Below are positions 50,146 through 60,117 of a stretch of DNA of 64,000 nucleotides, piece by piece. This DNA comes from Paraburkholderia agricolaris (GTDB lineage Bacteria; Pseudomonadota; Gammaproteobacteria; Burkholderiales; Burkholderiaceae). Below the pieces are notes generated by a model. That model was not told where the DNA came from. It ran no database searches and saw nothing but the letters and a program-made list of their open reading frames with translations. The DNA is taken from contig NZ_QPER01000001.1 of assembly GCF_009455635.1 (NCBI RefSeq), positions 4,712,001 to 4,776,000 of the forward strand, written 5' to 3'. Position 1 is the first letter of the stretch. Each line of letters starts with the position of its first letter. Position numbers and translations under genes: made by a program.

Positions 50146-51462
50146 TCAATCGTGACGATGCACGATTTCGCCGTGGGCATGGCCGTCGTGGTCATGATGG
50201 TCGTGGTCATGGTCGTCTTCGTCGAAGTCCCATGCTGGGAACGGATCGGCGAATTGTTGCCATGCTTGCGGTCCCGCCGCGTATTCCTCGTCGGTGACGA
50301 GGCACGCATCGAACTTCGCTTTCCACACTGCCGGGTCAATGCCGACGCCGATCATCACCAGTTCCTGGCGACGGTCGCCAATGCTCAGATCGTCCGGATC
50401 GCCGTACCAGTCGGCGGCAATTTCGGCAGCCAGCTCGTCATCGCCATCCGGCCATTCGCTGCGATCCTGAGCGGCCCACCACATGCCCGCCGGACCATGC
50501 CGGCAAGCGCCACCTGCCTGCGACAGCGAACCCGCAATGTCGTTACGCGTGGCGAGCCAGAAGAAACCCTTGCTGCGCAAGACGCCCTGCCACTCCTGAT
50601 GCAGCAGCGCCCACAGGCGCTCCGGATGAAACGGCCGCCGCGCGCGGTAAATGAAATTGCCGATGCCGAATTCGTCCGCTTCACCGTGATGAGCGTGGCC
50701 GTGTTCATGGTCATGCTCATGTTCTTGATTGAGCGACGCCAGCCAGCCCGGTGCGCTCGAAGCCTCGTCGAAATCGAAACGTCCGGTGTTCAGCACGTCG
50801 GCAAGCGGCACCTCGCCGAAACGGCTTACTACCTGCACGGCACGCGGATTGACGCGCGCGAGGATGCGCTGCAAACGCGTGAGTTCGTCGGCGCTCACCA
50901 GATCGGCCTTGTTCACCACCAGCACGTCGCAGAACTCAATCTGCTCGATCAGCAATTCGACCAGCGTGCGATCGTCCTCTTCAGTGGCGGCGATGCCCCA
51001 TTCGGACAGCGCGTCGGCGGAACCGTAGTCGCGCAGAAAGTTGAACGCGTCGACCACCGTCACCATCGTATCGAGCTGCGCGATGTCGGATAGCGACACG
51101 CCGTCGTCGTCGACGAAGGTGAAGGTTTCGGCGATCGGCATCGGCTCGGCCACGCCGGTCGACTCGATCAGGATTGCATCGAAGCGCTTTTCGCCGGCCA
51201 GCCGCTTGATTTCAACCAGCAAGTCGTCGCGCAACGTGCAGCAGATGCAGCCGTTCGACAGTTCGACGAGCTGTTCTTCGACATGTGAAAGCGCGGCGGC
51301 GTCGCGCACCAGCGTTGCGTCGATATTGACGGCCGCCAGATCGTTGACGATCACGGCAACGCGCAAACCTGCACGGTTCGCGAGGATGTGGTTCAGGAGC
51401 GTGGTCTTGCCCGCGCCCAGAAAACCGGAGAGGACGGTGACGGGCAATAGCGGCTGGTTCAT
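50146..51462 (-). CDS. COG0523 (CobW/YjiA/ZigA-type) metallochaperone GTPase, His-rich
   Basis: 438 residues. G3E-family GTPase that hands metal, usually zinc, to client proteins. Walker [10 protein letters not shown] at residues 13-21; the metal-binding CxCC is Cys72, Cys74 and Cys75 in [12 protein letters not shown]; the guanine-specificity motif is VVNKADLV. Two His/Asp/Glu runs stand out: [18 protein letters not shown] in the middle and [21 protein letters not shown] at the C-terminus. The start at 51462 ([14 protein letters not shown]) matches the family; the longer frame from 51564 does not. No Zur box was recognised upstream. Confidence 0.92.
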   Translation of the reverse strand: MNQPLLPVTVLSGFLGAGKTTLLNHILANRAGLRVAVIVNDLAAVNIDATLVRDAAALSHVEEQLVELSNGCICCTLRDDLLVEIKRLAGEKRFDAILIESTGVAEPMPIAETFTFVDDDGVSLSDIAQLDTMVTVVDAFNFLRDYGSADALSEWGIAATEEDDRTLVELLIEQIEFCDVLVVNKADLVSADELTRLQRILARVNPRAVQVVSRFGEVPLADVLNTGRFDFDEASSAPGWLASLNQEHEHDHEHGHAHHGEADEFGIGNFIYRARRPFHPERLWALLHQEWQGVLRSKGFFWLATRNDIAGSLSQAGGACRHGPAGMWWAAQDRSEWPDGDDELAAEIAADWYGDPDDLSIGDRRQELVMIGVGIDPAVWKAKFDACLVTDEEYAAGPQAWQQFADPFPAWDFDEDDHDHDHHDHDGHAHGEIVHRHD

Positions 51463-51604
51463 CGCAGTACAGAAAGACAAGAGGATTGGAGGGCGTGCCG
51501 GGTGGGGTCGCATGACTCCTGGGCCAGAAGATGGCCGAACACCGGCGGCAGCACGAAGCCGCATTGTGCATCAAAACGGAAAAGGGCCGTGCGGCGAGAA
51601 CGGC

Positions 51605-52051
51605 TCAGTGCGCAGCCGGCATCAGATTCCACTTGCGCAGGATGGCGGCGATTTGCTGCGCATACTTGTCACGCAACGCCGGCGTCTCGGAGTGATACGC
51701 GCCGACCGCCTGCCAGGTATTGCCGTACTTGTTCATCTGACGGCGCAGATGCCACGCCGCAATATAGACGTTCTTGCAAGGCTCCATCAGCGTGCCTTGC
51801 GAGATGCCGTACTGGGCGAGCGTGGGCAGATGAACCGAGTTGATCTGCATGACGCCGTAGTCGGTCGAGCCGTTGGCGTTCTTATGCAACGCATCCGGTC
51901 GATTATGTGACTCCTGCCACGCAATTGCGCGCAGAATCAGGGGGTTCACCTTTTGATATCCTGCGGCCTCGTCAAAGCAATCGGCACGCGCGGACCCTGC
52001 TGTGATCAGCACGGCAAGTCCTGCAGCGACAGTGACGAAGGTTCGTTTCAT
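51605..52051 (-). CDS. Small periplasmic lytic transglycosylase (IagB/VirB1-like)
   Basis: 148 residues. Signal peptide MKRTFVTVAAGLAVLITAGSARA; the lysozyme-like domain follows, with the catalytic Glu in RAIAWQESHNRPDA and the family blocks NGSTDYGVMQINS and GNTWQAVGAYHSET. Members open peptidoglycan locally so that secretion machines can pass. Divergent from gspD 520 bases away, so a helper role for the type II secretion system is plausible but unproved. Confidence 0.9.
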   Translation of the reverse strand: MKRTFVTVAAGLAVLITAGSARADCFDEAAGYQKVNPLILRAIAWQESHNRPDALHKNANGSTDYGVMQINSVHLPTLAQYGISQGTLMEPCKNVYIAAWHLRRQMNKYGNTWQAVGAYHSETPALRDKYAQQIAAILRKWNLMPAAH

Positions 52052-52571
52052 CAGTCAATAAATACGACTAAACAAATCGCAAGGATAAGGTTTGGTAAGG
52101 CAATGCATCGGCCATACTTCAGCCGCTGGAAGCCGGTGAGGCTCGCTGGCCGGGCCTTTGTCGGGCATCGGGGAAAACCCGCCTCGGCAAGTCGCTACCA
52201 GCACCTCGAACGGCTCGTATCATACCGGCAGGCAGACACCCGTCAAGTTGGCTAACCGACATAGAAGAGCGTAAAACGAAGCACTTTTGCGGGTCGGCGC
52301 ACACAAGCGCGTTTGCTTTCAATTGCTTGACGGTTCGAGGCGGTCTTTAGAGTAATCGCACCGGGTCGTTTGTTTTGTGACAAATCCGACATGAAAAACT
52401 GTTACTGTTCATTTTTTTCGGACTTTGGAGGTCCGGCATCCTGGGGATTGACCCCCCGTGAGGCCGGCTGGCAGACCGACAGGGCGGCGGCCTGCTCAAA
52501 TGTTCGCACTGCATGACCGTCGACGGCTTGGGCCGTCGGCTTCGAACCCACATTCCATGAGAAGAAATCGT
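52052..52571. other. Gap between the transglycosylase and gspD
   Basis: About 520 bases expected to hold the divergent promoters. TTGACG at about 52327 could be a -35, but no good -10 is found at the right distance. No gene seen; short open frames here are shadows. Confidence 0.45.
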
Positions 52572-54941
52572 ATGGCATTGCGTCGCGTCGCAACGGCGCT
52601 GCTGGTGGCTGGATTGATCACCGCGCAGACAGCACAGGCACAGGTGACACTCAACTTCGTGAACGCTGATATCGACCAGGTGGCCAAGGCGATCGGGGCG
52701 GCAACCGGCAAAACGATCATCGTTGACCCGCGCGTGAAGGGTCAGTTGAACCTCGTGTCAGAAAATGCAGTGCCCGAAGACCAGGCGCTGAAGACCCTGC
52801 AATCCGCTTTGCGGATGCAGGGTTTTGCACTGGTCCAGGATCACGGCGTACTGAAGGTGGTGCCCGAGGCCGATGCCAAGCTGCAAGGCGTGCCGACCTA
52901 TGTCGGCAATGCGCCGGTGGCGCGGGGCGATCAGGTCGTCACGCAGGTGTTCACGCTGAAGAACGAATCGGCTAATAACCTGCTGCCGATCTTGCGTCCG
53001 CTGATCTCGCCTAACAATACCGTGGCGGCCTACCCGGCCAACAACACGATTGTGGTGACCGATTACGCCGACAACGTGCGGCGCATCGCGCAGATCATCG
53101 CGGGTGTCGATACGGCCGCCGGCCAGTCGGTGTCGGTGGTGCCGCTGAAGAACGCGAACGCGATCGATATCGCCGCGCAGCTGACCAAGATGCTCGACCC
53201 GGGCGCGATCGGTAGCACCGACGCAACGCTGAAGGTGTCGATCACCCCGGACCCGCGCACCAACTCCCTGCTGATTCGCGCGTCGAACGGCGGCCGGCTC
53301 GCGGCCGCGAAGCAACTGGCGAGGGAACTCGATACGCCGACCACCATGCCCGGCAACATGCACGTCGTGCCGCTGCGCAATGCGGACGCGACGAAGCTCG
53401 CGAAGACCTTGCGCGGGATGCTCGGCAAAGGCAGCGGCGACACCGGCTCGTCAGGCGGCTCGAACGAAGCGAATTCGTTCAACCAGAACGGCGGTGGCGG
53501 GTTGGGCGGCAGCAATTCGACGGGCACGTCGGGTACGCCGCCGCTGCCCTCGGGCGGACTTAACAGCAGTTCGATGTCGTCGCCGATGGGCGGCGGTAGC
53601 GGTGGAGGCTCGAACAGCGGTTCCGGCGGCCTGCTCGGCGGTGACAAGGACAAGAGCGACGACAATCAGCCGGGTGGCATGATCCAGGCGGACGCGGCGA
53701 CCAACTCGCTGATCATCACGGCGGCCGAGCCGGTGTACCGCAATCTGCGGGCGGTGATCGACCAGCTCGACGCGCGGCGCGCGCAGGTCTATATCGAGGC
53801 GCTGATTGTCGAACTGAACTCGACCACGAACGCCAACCTCGGCATTCAGTGGCAGGTCGCGAACAGTTCGGTTTTTGCCGGCACCAATCTGGCGGCCGGC
53901 ACCGGCAACAGCATTATCAATCTGACGGCCGCCGCCGCGGCAGGCGCCGCTACCGGTGGTCTCGGTGCAGCACTCGCCAGTGGCTCGGGTCTTCAGCAGG
54001 GGCTCAACGTCGGCTGGGTGCACAATATTTTCGGTGTGCAGGGACTTGGCGCGCTGTTGCAGGCGCTGTCGCAAACCGCCGATGCGAACGTGCTGTCCAC
54101 GCCTAACCTCATCACGCTCGACAACGAAGAAGCGAAGATCGTGGTCGGTACGAACGTGCCGATCCAGACGGGTTCGTATTCGAATCTCACGAGCGGCACC
54201 AGCCCGGGTTCGGCGTTCAACACGTATGACCGTGTCGACGTGGGTCTGACGCTGCACATCAAACCGCAGATCACCGACGGTGGGATTCTCAAGCTGCAGC
54301 TCTACACGGAAGATTCGGCGATCGTGAACGGCACGACCAATGTGTCGACCAACCCGGCCGGTCCGCAGTTCACCAAGCGTTCGATCCAGTCGACGGTGCT
54401 TGCCGATAACGGCGAAATCATCGTGCTGGGCGGCCTGATGCAGGACAACTATCAGGTCAGCAACAGCAAGGTGCCGCTGCTGGGCGATATTCCCTGGCTC
54501 GGCCAGTTGTTCCGCTCGGAACAGAAGACCCGCCAGAAGACCAACCTGATGGTGTTTCTGCGTCCGGTGATCATCACCGATCGCGATACCGCGCAGGCCG
54601 TGACGGCGAACCGTTACGACTACGTGCAGGGCGTGACGGGCGCGTATAAGTCGGACAACAACCTGATGAAGGATAAGGACGATCCGGTGGTTCCGCCGAT
54701 GCCGCTCGGCCCGAGCCAGGGCGGTTCGCCGGCGATGAACCTGTTCAATCTCGACCAGATGCGTCGCCAGCAGATAGCGCCGCCGTCGGCTCCAGTGATG
54801 AACGGCGGTGCTGTGCCGGGCAACCCCGCTGTGCAGACGAACCCTGTTACTAACGGTGGCGCTGTGCCGACGAATCCCGCTGTACAGACAAACCCGGCAA
54901 CCGTGGGACCGTCCACCGCATCACCTGGAGCGCAGCCGTGA
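52572..54941 (+). CDS. gspD: Type II secretion outer-membrane secretin
   Basis: 789 residues. Forms the outer-membrane pore of the type II secretion system. Start MALRRVATALLVAGLITA gives a signal peptide ending at AQA; ATG at 52557 is an alternative. N0 (VTLNFVNADIDQVAKAIG), N1, N2 and N3 domains are followed by the secretin domain with IVVGTNVPIQTGSY and IVLGGLMQDNY. The N3 domain carries a Gly/Ser/Asn-rich insertion of about 75 residues. The tail repeats NGGAVPxNPAVQTNP twice. Its TGA overlaps the GTG start of gspE. Confidence 0.96.
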   Translation: MALRRVATALLVAGLITAQTAQAQVTLNFVNADIDQVAKAIGAATGKTIIVDPRVKGQLNLVSENAVPEDQALKTLQSALRMQGFALVQDHGVLKVVPEADAKLQGVPTYVGNAPVARGDQVVTQVFTLKNESANNLLPILRPLISPNNTVAAYPANNTIVVTDYADNVRRIAQIIAGVDTAAGQSVSVVPLKNANAIDIAAQLTKMLDPGAIGSTDATLKVSITPDPRTNSLLIRASNGGRLAAAKQLARELDTPTTMPGNMHVVPLRNADATKLAKTLRGMLGKGSGDTGSSGGSNEANSFNQNGGGGLGGSNSTGTSGTPPLPSGGLNSSSMSSPMGGGSGGGSNSGSGGLLGGDKDKSDDNQPGGMIQADAATNSLIITAAEPVYRNLRAVIDQLDARRAQVYIEALIVELNSTTNANLGIQWQVANSSVFAGTNLAAGTGNSIINLTAAAAAGAATGGLGAALASGSGLQQGLNVGWVHNIFGVQGLGALLQALSQTADANVLSTPNLITLDNEEAKIVVGTNVPIQTGSYSNLTSGTSPGSAFNTYDRVDVGLTLHIKPQITDGGILKLQLYTEDSAIVNGTTNVSTNPAGPQFTKRSIQSTVLADNGEIIVLGGLMQDNYQVSNSKVPLLGDIPWLGQLFRSEQKTRQKTNLMVFLRPVIITDRDTAQAVTANRYDYVQGVTGAYKSDNNLMKDKDDPVVPPMPLGPSQGGSPAMNLFNLDQMRRQQIAPPSAPVMNGGAVPGNPAVQTNPVTNGGAVPTNPAVQTNPATVGPSTASPGAQP

Positions 54942-56488
54942 GCACGCCGTCCACGCCGCCGTCAGCTTCGCGAACGTCGGCAGCAGCCCGAGCTTCGGCG
55001 ATTGCGCCCGCAGTTGTGGCGGAGCATGCCGAACGCATCGCGCCGTCGGCGGTGGCCGCGCGTCTCGTGCCCTATGGCTTCGCCCGCAGCGGCCAGATTC
55101 TGGTCGCGCATCAGCACGCCGACGGCCTCGAAGTCTGGATCAGCGAACGCACCAGCGACGCCGCGCTGGCCGAGGTCGCGCGCAACTTCGGCGCGTTGTC
55201 CGTGGTGCGTGTGCCGGCCGACGAACTGGCCCAGGCGATCAACCAGGCTTACGCGCGCCAGGACGGCAGCGCAGCGCAGGTGGTCGGCGAAGTGGAAGGC
55301 GAAGTCGATCTGTCGCGTCTGATGCAGGACATTCCCGAGGTCGAGGATCTGCTCGAATCGGAAGACGACGCGCCGATCATCCGCATGATCAACGCGCTGC
55401 TCACGCAGGCCGCGCGCGAACAGGCCTCGGACATTCACATCGAGCCGTTCGAGACTTCTTCGGTGGTGCGCTTCCGGGTCGACGGTACGTTGCGCGATGT
55501 CGTGCGACCGAAGAAGGCCCTGCATGGCGCACTGATCTCGCGGATCAAGATCATGGCGCAGCTCGACATTGCCGAGAAGCGTCTGCCGCAGGATGGTCGT
55601 ATCACGCTGCGCGTGGGCGGCCGTCCGGTCGACGTGCGGGTCTCGACCCTGCCTACCGGTCACGGCGAACGTGCGGTGCTGCGTCTGCTGGAAAAGGACG
55701 CCTCGCGCCTGAATCTCGAAGCACTCGGTATGGCGCCCGACACACTCGTCAGGTTCGACAAGCTGATCGGCAAGCCGCACGGCATCGTGCTGGTGACCGG
55801 GCCGACCGGCTCGGGCAAGACGACTACGCTGTACGCGTCGATGTCGCGGCTCGAAACGGCGACCACCAACATCATGACGGTCGAAGACCCGATCGAGTAC
55901 GACCTGTCCGGCATCGGCCAGACGCAGGTCAACGAGCGGATCGGCATGACCTTCGCGCGGGCGCTGCGCTCGATTCTGCGGCAGGACCCGGACGTCATCA
56001 TGATCGGCGAAATCCGCGACCTGGAAACCGCGCAGATCGCGGTGCAGGCGTCGCTGACGGGTCACCTGGTGCTGGCCACCCTGCACACCAACGACGCGGC
56101 CTCCGCCGTGACCCGTTTGACCGACATGGGTGTCGAGCCGTATCTGCTGGCGTCGTCGCTGCTGGGTGTGCTGGCGCAGCGGCTGGTGCGGCGTTTGTGC
56201 CCGGTGTGCCGCGAGGAGCGTGTCGAGGAAGACGGCAGCGTGCGCTGGCATCCGGTCGGCTGCGACAAGTGCGGACAATCGGGCTATGCGGGACGGCGTG
56301 GTGTCTACGAACTGCTGCTGATCGACGACGAGATCCGCACGCTGGTTCACCGCAACGCCTCCGATGCGGAAATTCTGGCGTCGGGACGTGCGCAGGGCAT
56401 GCGTACGCTGCGTGAGGACTCGGACCGCTGGCTGGCGTCGGGGCTGACGTCGCTCGAAGAAGTGATTCGCGTGACGGGCGGAGCATAA
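54938..56488 (+). CDS. gspE: Type II secretion cytoplasmic ATPase
   Basis: 516 residues. Drives pseudopilus assembly from the cytoplasmic face. It begins with GTG, overlapping gspD by 4 bases. Walker A GPTGSGKTT; Asp box and Walker B region IMIGEIRDLETAQIAVQASL; His box LVLATLHTNDAASAVTRL. The zinc-binding tetra-Cys motif is complete (CPVC..CDKC in VCREERVEEDG..GCDKCGQSGY). The first 45 residues are Ala/Pro/Ser-rich. Full family length. Confidence 0.96.
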   Translation: MSTPSTPPSASRTSAAARASAIAPAVVAEHAERIAPSAVAARLVPYGFARSGQILVAHQHADGLEVWISERTSDAALAEVARNFGALSVVRVPADELAQAINQAYARQDGSAAQVVGEVEGEVDLSRLMQDIPEVEDLLESEDDAPIIRMINALLTQAAREQASDIHIEPFETSSVVRFRVDGTLRDVVRPKKALHGALISRIKIMAQLDIAEKRLPQDGRITLRVGGRPVDVRVSTLPTGHGERAVLRLLEKDASRLNLEALGMAPDTLVRFDKLIGKPHGIVLVTGPTGSGKTTTLYASMSRLETATTNIMTVEDPIEYDLSGIGQTQVNERIGMTFARALRSILRQDPDVIMIGEIRDLETAQIAVQASLTGHLVLATLHTNDAASAVTRLTDMGVEPYLLASSLLGVLAQRLVRRLCPVCREERVEEDGSVRWHPVGCDKCGQSGYAGRRGVYELLLIDDEIRTLVHRNASDAEILASGRAQGMRTLREDSDRWLASGLTSLEEVIRVTGGA

Positions 56489-56492
56489 ACGC

Positions 56493-57710
56493 ATGCCGGC
56501 ATTTCGTTTCGAAGCGATCGATGCGGCGGGCAAAGCGCAAAAGGGCGTGCTCGACGCGGACAGCGCGCGCGGCGCGCGGACCAATTTGCGTTCGCAAGGA
56601 CTGACGCCACTCGTCGTTGAACCGGCCGCGACGCGCACACGTGGCGAGCGCAATCAGCGCTTGTCGCTGGGACGGCGTTTATCCCAGCGCGAGCAGGCGA
56701 TTCTCACGCGGCAACTGGCCAGTCTGCTGATCGCCGGCTTGCCGCTCGACGAAGCTCTCGCGGTGCTGACCGAGCAATCGGAGCGCGACTACATCCGCGA
56801 GCTGATGGCGTCGATTCGCGCGGAAGTGCTCGGCGGCCATTCGCTCGCGAATGCGCTGACGCAGCATCCTAAAGACTTCCCCGAGATCTATCGCGCGCTG
56901 GTGGCGGCCGGTGAACATACCGGCAAGCTCGGTCTCGTGCTGTCGCGTCTCGCCGACTACATCGAGCAGCGCAATGCGCTCAAGCAGAAGATCGTACTCG
57001 CGTTCACCTACCCGGCGATCGTGACGCTGATCGCATTCGGCATCGTCACGTTTCTGCTGAGCTACGTCGTGCCGCAAGTGGTAAACGTGTTCGCCAGCAC
57101 CAAACAGCAACTGCCGATCCTCACCATCATGATGATGGCGCTGTCCGGTTTCGTGCGGAACTGGTGGTGGGCGATGCTGATCGGCGTGGCCGCGCTGGCG
57201 TATCTGGTGCGCTCGATCCTGAAGCAGCCTGGTCCACGCCTCGCGTTCGACCGGTGGCTGCTGACCGCCCCACTGCTTGGCAAACTCGTGCGCGGCTACA
57301 ACACGGTGCGTTTTGCCAGCACGCTAGGCATTCTGACTGCCGCGGGCGTGCCGATTCTGCGCGCGTTGCAGGCCGCCGCCGAAACGCTCAGCAACAACGC
57401 GATGCGCGAGAACATCGACGATGCGATCGTGCGGGTGCGCGAGGGTACGTCCCTATCGCGCGCGCTCGGCAATACGAAGACGTTTCCGCCGGTGCTGGTG
57501 CACCTGATCCGTTCGGGTGAGGCGACCGGCGACGTAACGACCATGCTCGACCGCGCGGCCGACGGCGAAGCACGTGAACTGGAGCGGCGCACGATGTTCC
57601 TGACGAGCCTGCTCGAGCCGTTGCTGATTCTGGCGATGGGGGGTGTGGTGCTGGTGATCGTGCTGGCGGTGATGCTGCCGATCATCGAGTTGAACAACCT
57701 GGTGCAGTAA
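56493..57710 (+). CDS. gspF: Type II secretion inner-membrane platform protein
   Basis: 405 residues. Inner-membrane platform that contacts GspE. Two cytoplasmic domains of the T2SSF fold are seen: residues about 70-190 and 275-395, with three membrane segments including ALKQKIVLAFTYPAIVTLIA and PLLILAMGGVVLVIVLAVML. N-terminus MPAFRFEAIDAAGKAQKGVL is standard. Starts 4 bases after gspE. Confidence 0.96.
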   Translation: MPAFRFEAIDAAGKAQKGVLDADSARGARTNLRSQGLTPLVVEPAATRTRGERNQRLSLGRRLSQREQAILTRQLASLLIAGLPLDEALAVLTEQSERDYIRELMASIRAEVLGGHSLANALTQHPKDFPEIYRALVAAGEHTGKLGLVLSRLADYIEQRNALKQKIVLAFTYPAIVTLIAFGIVTFLLSYVVPQVVNVFASTKQQLPILTIMMMALSGFVRNWWWAMLIGVAALAYLVRSILKQPGPRLAFDRWLLTAPLLGKLVRGYNTVRFASTLGILTAAGVPILRALQAAAETLSNNAMRENIDDAIVRVREGTSLSRALGNTKTFPPVLVHLIRSGEATGDVTTMLDRAADGEARELERRTMFLTSLLEPLLILAMGGVVLVIVLAVMLPIIELNNLVQ

Positions 57711-57852
57711 GTGGTGCAGTGAGGACGCAGACGTGCTTCGGTTGCGCGTGGCTGCAACGAGGGATGTAGCAGCCGTTGTGACAATTGCTTGCGGGGCGGC
57801 CGCCTTGGGGCAACCGCCGCGCAATCCGCCGAAGCGCGGCGGAACGTCTGGA

Positions 57853-58272
57853 CTAGCGCACGTAGATAGTAGGACCTGCCGGATTGGCCGGCAGGAATAC
57901 TTCGGAATGCGCGCCATTGCGGTCGATGATGATCGAGCGGGGGCGGACTTCAGAGAGTTTGGCGCCTTGCATGAGCGCGCTGCCGAGCGACACCGCATGG
58001 GGCGGTTCACCGCCGACGCTGACGATGGCCGCGGCGCCTTCCCGCAAAGCGAGGATGCCGAACAGATGCACGTCCTGGTTGGCGCTCCGGGTGAGCTGGC
58101 CGCCGAACAGCGTGGCGGCCTGTTCGGTCGAGACCTGCGCGTGCGCGGCGGCAGCGGGCAACGGCGCACCGGACGTGGTGGCGAGCGTGATGACCCAGTA
58201 GGTCAATGTCGCGCAAAACACGGCGAACAGTGCGAGCGACAGAAGGCGGATTTGAATGGCGTTCATGCGCAT
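57853..58272 (-). CDS. gspC: Short type II secretion GspC on the opposite strand
   Basis: 139 residues. Inner-membrane clamp linking the platform to the secretin. One membrane segment (IRLLSLALFAVFCATLTYWVI, about residues 8-28) is followed by the homology region (LFGGQLTRSANQDVHLFGIL..IIIDRNGAHSEVFLP). The protein then ends, so the usual PDZ or coiled-coil domain is missing. Unlike the other gsp genes it runs on the minus strand, between gspF and gspG. Two start ATGs (58272, 58266) are possible; neither has a strong ribosome site. Confidence 0.85.
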   Translation of the reverse strand: MRMNAIQIRLLSLALFAVFCATLTYWVITLATTSGAPLPAAAAHAQVSTEQAATLFGGQLTRSANQDVHLFGILALREGAAAIVSVGGEPPHAVSLGSALMQGAKLSEVRPRSIIIDRNGAHSEVFLPANPAGPTIYVR

Positions 58273-58503
58273 ATTGTACGGACTATTGTGAAAATTGCGT
58301 TGGGGGAAAGTACTCCTAAGCTCGCGTGAAACGCGAGATCCCCGAGGGGACGCAAGAAACTGGGGGTTGCGTGGCGTTTTCTCGCAACCCTTCAACTGCA
58401 TGACATTAAAATGACCGGCCGGGCGTGTTCAATGGCAGCCCCGATTGGCTGACACGCGAATCCCGCCCGATCGAAAACTTCACCTGAAAAGAGGTAGCAA
58501 GCT

Positions 58504-58968
58504 ATGCAACTGTCGACCACTCGACGAATTGGAATCGCGAACCCGCGCAGCCGTCGTCAGCGCGGTTTCACACTGATTGAAATCATGGTCGTGATCGCGA
58601 TTCTGGGCATCCTGGCCGCGTTGATCGTGCCGAAAATCATGAGCCGTCCGGACGAAGCGCGCCGCGTGGCCGCCAAGCAGGACATCGGCACGGTGATGCA
58701 GGCGTTGAAACTCTATCGTCTCGACAACGGCCGCTATCCGACTCAGGAGCAAGGCTTGCGCGCATTGATCGAAAAGCCGACCACCGACCCGGTGCCGAAC
58801 AACTGGAAGGACGGCGGTTACCTCGAACGTCTGCCGAACGATCCGTGGGGCAATACCTACCAGTATCTGAATCCGGGCGTGCATGGCGAGATCGACGTGT
58901 TCAGTTATGGCGCGGACGGTAAGCCCGGCGGCGAAGGCAACGATGCGGACATCGGTTCGTGGCAATAG
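58504..58968 (+). CDS. gspG: Type II secretion major pseudopilin
   Basis: 154 residues. Main subunit of the pseudopilus. Prepilin cleavage site and hydrophobic helix are [20 protein letters not shown], with Glu at position 5 of the mature protein. The C-terminus has the GspG calcium-loop pattern [28 protein letters not shown] precedes the ATG at a good distance. Its expression may be separate from gspDEF because gspC lies reversed in between. Confidence 0.97.
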   Translation: MQLSTTRRIGIANPRSRRQRGFTLIEIMVVIAILGILAALIVPKIMSRPDEARRVAAKQDIGTVMQALKLYRLDNGRYPTQEQGLRALIEKPTTDPVPNNWKDGGYLERLPNDPWGNTYQYLNPGVHGEIDVFSYGADGKPGGEGNDADIGSWQ

Positions 58969-59108
58969 TCCCGGCGGTTTCGTAGTTCGGTAGTTTGATA
59001 ATTCATTAAGCGCAGTTGATCGTCAGGCGCGCCGGATCGCCCAGTTCCCTGGCGACCCACCGCGCGTCTTATCGACTCATTGTTTTTCTGATTTTTGGTT
59101 GATCGTTT

Positions 59109-59699
59109 GTGGCCGGCACTATGCGACTGTCCGCTTGCAAGTCCCCTGTGGACACTCCGTGTACGGCGTCGCTGCCGGGCACGGCGTGCGTCGGCGCGCG
59201 CGTGCGCGGCCGGCGTGGCGCAGGTGGTTCCGGTGCTACCGGCCCGAAGCGTGCGGCGGGTTTCACGCTGCTGGAAATGATGGTGGTGCTGGTGATCGCG
59301 GGCATTCTGGTATCGCTGACCGCGCTGACCATGACGCGCAACCCGCGCACCGATCTGAACGAAGAGGCGCAGCGTCTCGCGCTGCTATTCGAATCGGCTG
59401 GCGACGAAGCCCAGGTGCGCGCCCGGCCGATCGCCTGGCAACCGCTCGACGGCGGGTTTCGTTTCGATGTGCGTACCGAAGACGGCTGGCGTCCGCTGCG
59501 TGACGATTTACTCGGGCCGCGTAACTGGGAAGGTGGCGTGACTGGCGTCACGATCAATTATCCTGGGTCGGATTCGCACCCGAGCCGGGTCGTGTTCGGT
59601 ACCGAAGCGATCGACGTGCCCGTGCAGATCACGCTGTTTTCGGCGGTGGGACGCGCGACGATTGTCAGTACCGGCAACGGCCGCTATGAGGTGCACTGA
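59109..59699 (+). CDS. gspH: Type II secretion minor pseudopilin GspH, long leader
   Basis: 196 residues from the GTG at 59109 (or 192 from ATG at 59121). The prepilin motif AAGFTLLEMMVVLVIAGILV identifies it. Before the cleavage Gly there are about 51 residues, Arg/Gly/Ala-rich, compared with 5-10 in most GspH proteins. A later in-frame GTG (about 59202) would shorten the leader; no ribosome site settles it. The mature part has the usual length. Stop codon 1 base before gspI. Confidence 0.88.
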   Translation: MAGTMRLSACKSPVDTPCTASLPGTACVGARVRGRRGAGGSGATGPKRAAGFTLLEMMVVLVIAGILVSLTALTMTRNPRTDLNEEAQRLALLFESAGDEAQVRARPIAWQPLDGGFRFDVRTEDGWRPLRDDLLGPRNWEGGVTGVTINYPGSDSHPSRVVFGTEAIDVPVQITLFSAVGRATIVSTGNGRYEVH

Positions 59700-59700
59700 G

Positions 59701-60117
59701 ATGCGTCGTTGCAGGGACATGAGCGCGCGCGAGATGGTCCACGGCGCGCAGCGCGGTTTTACGATGATCGAAGTGCTGGTGGCGCTGGCGATCATTGCGA
59801 TTGCGTTGGCCGCGTCGCTGCGAGCGGTGGGGAGTCTGGCGAGCGGCGAGGCCGATTTGCATCGACGGTTGCTGGCGGGATGGAGCGCGGACAATACATT
59901 GGCGCAATTGCATTTGACACATGGCTGGCCGAATGTCGGCTCGACGAGTTTTGACTGCTCGCAGGGCAATTTGCAGTTGATTTGTACCGAGCATGTGACG
60001 GCGACGCCGAATCCGGTGTTTCGTCGAGTGGAAGTCATGGTGACGATGCCTGGGCGTTCCGGCAATCTCGCCCAGATGGTCACGGTGGTCGCGAATGAAA
60101 ACAACCGTTCGCTCTGA
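59701..60117 (+). CDS. gspI: Type II secretion minor pseudopilin GspI
   Basis: 138 residues. Prepilin motif QRGFTMIEVLVALAIIAIAL after a leader of about 20 residues; mature length typical. The ATG at 59701 comes directly after the gspH stop. It overlaps gspJ by 23 bases, a sign of coupled translation. Confidence 0.94.
   Translation: MRRCRDMSAREMVHGAQRGFTMIEVLVALAIIAIALAASLRAVGSLASGEADLHRRLLAGWSADNTLAQLHLTHGWPNVGSTSFDCSQGNLQLICTEHVTATPNPVFRRVEVMVTMPGRSGNLAQMVTVVANENNRSL

Noticed and set aside
54962..56653. 563-codon minus-strand open frame across gspE
   Set aside because: gspE is clear on the plus strand with all its motifs; this frame is an Arg/His-rich shadow.
58321..58350. Small hairpins (CTCGCGT-GAA-ACGCGAG and TCCCCGAGGGGA) in the gspC-gspG gap
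   Set aside because: Short, with no T-run; probably chance in GC-rich DNA or minor leader structure.
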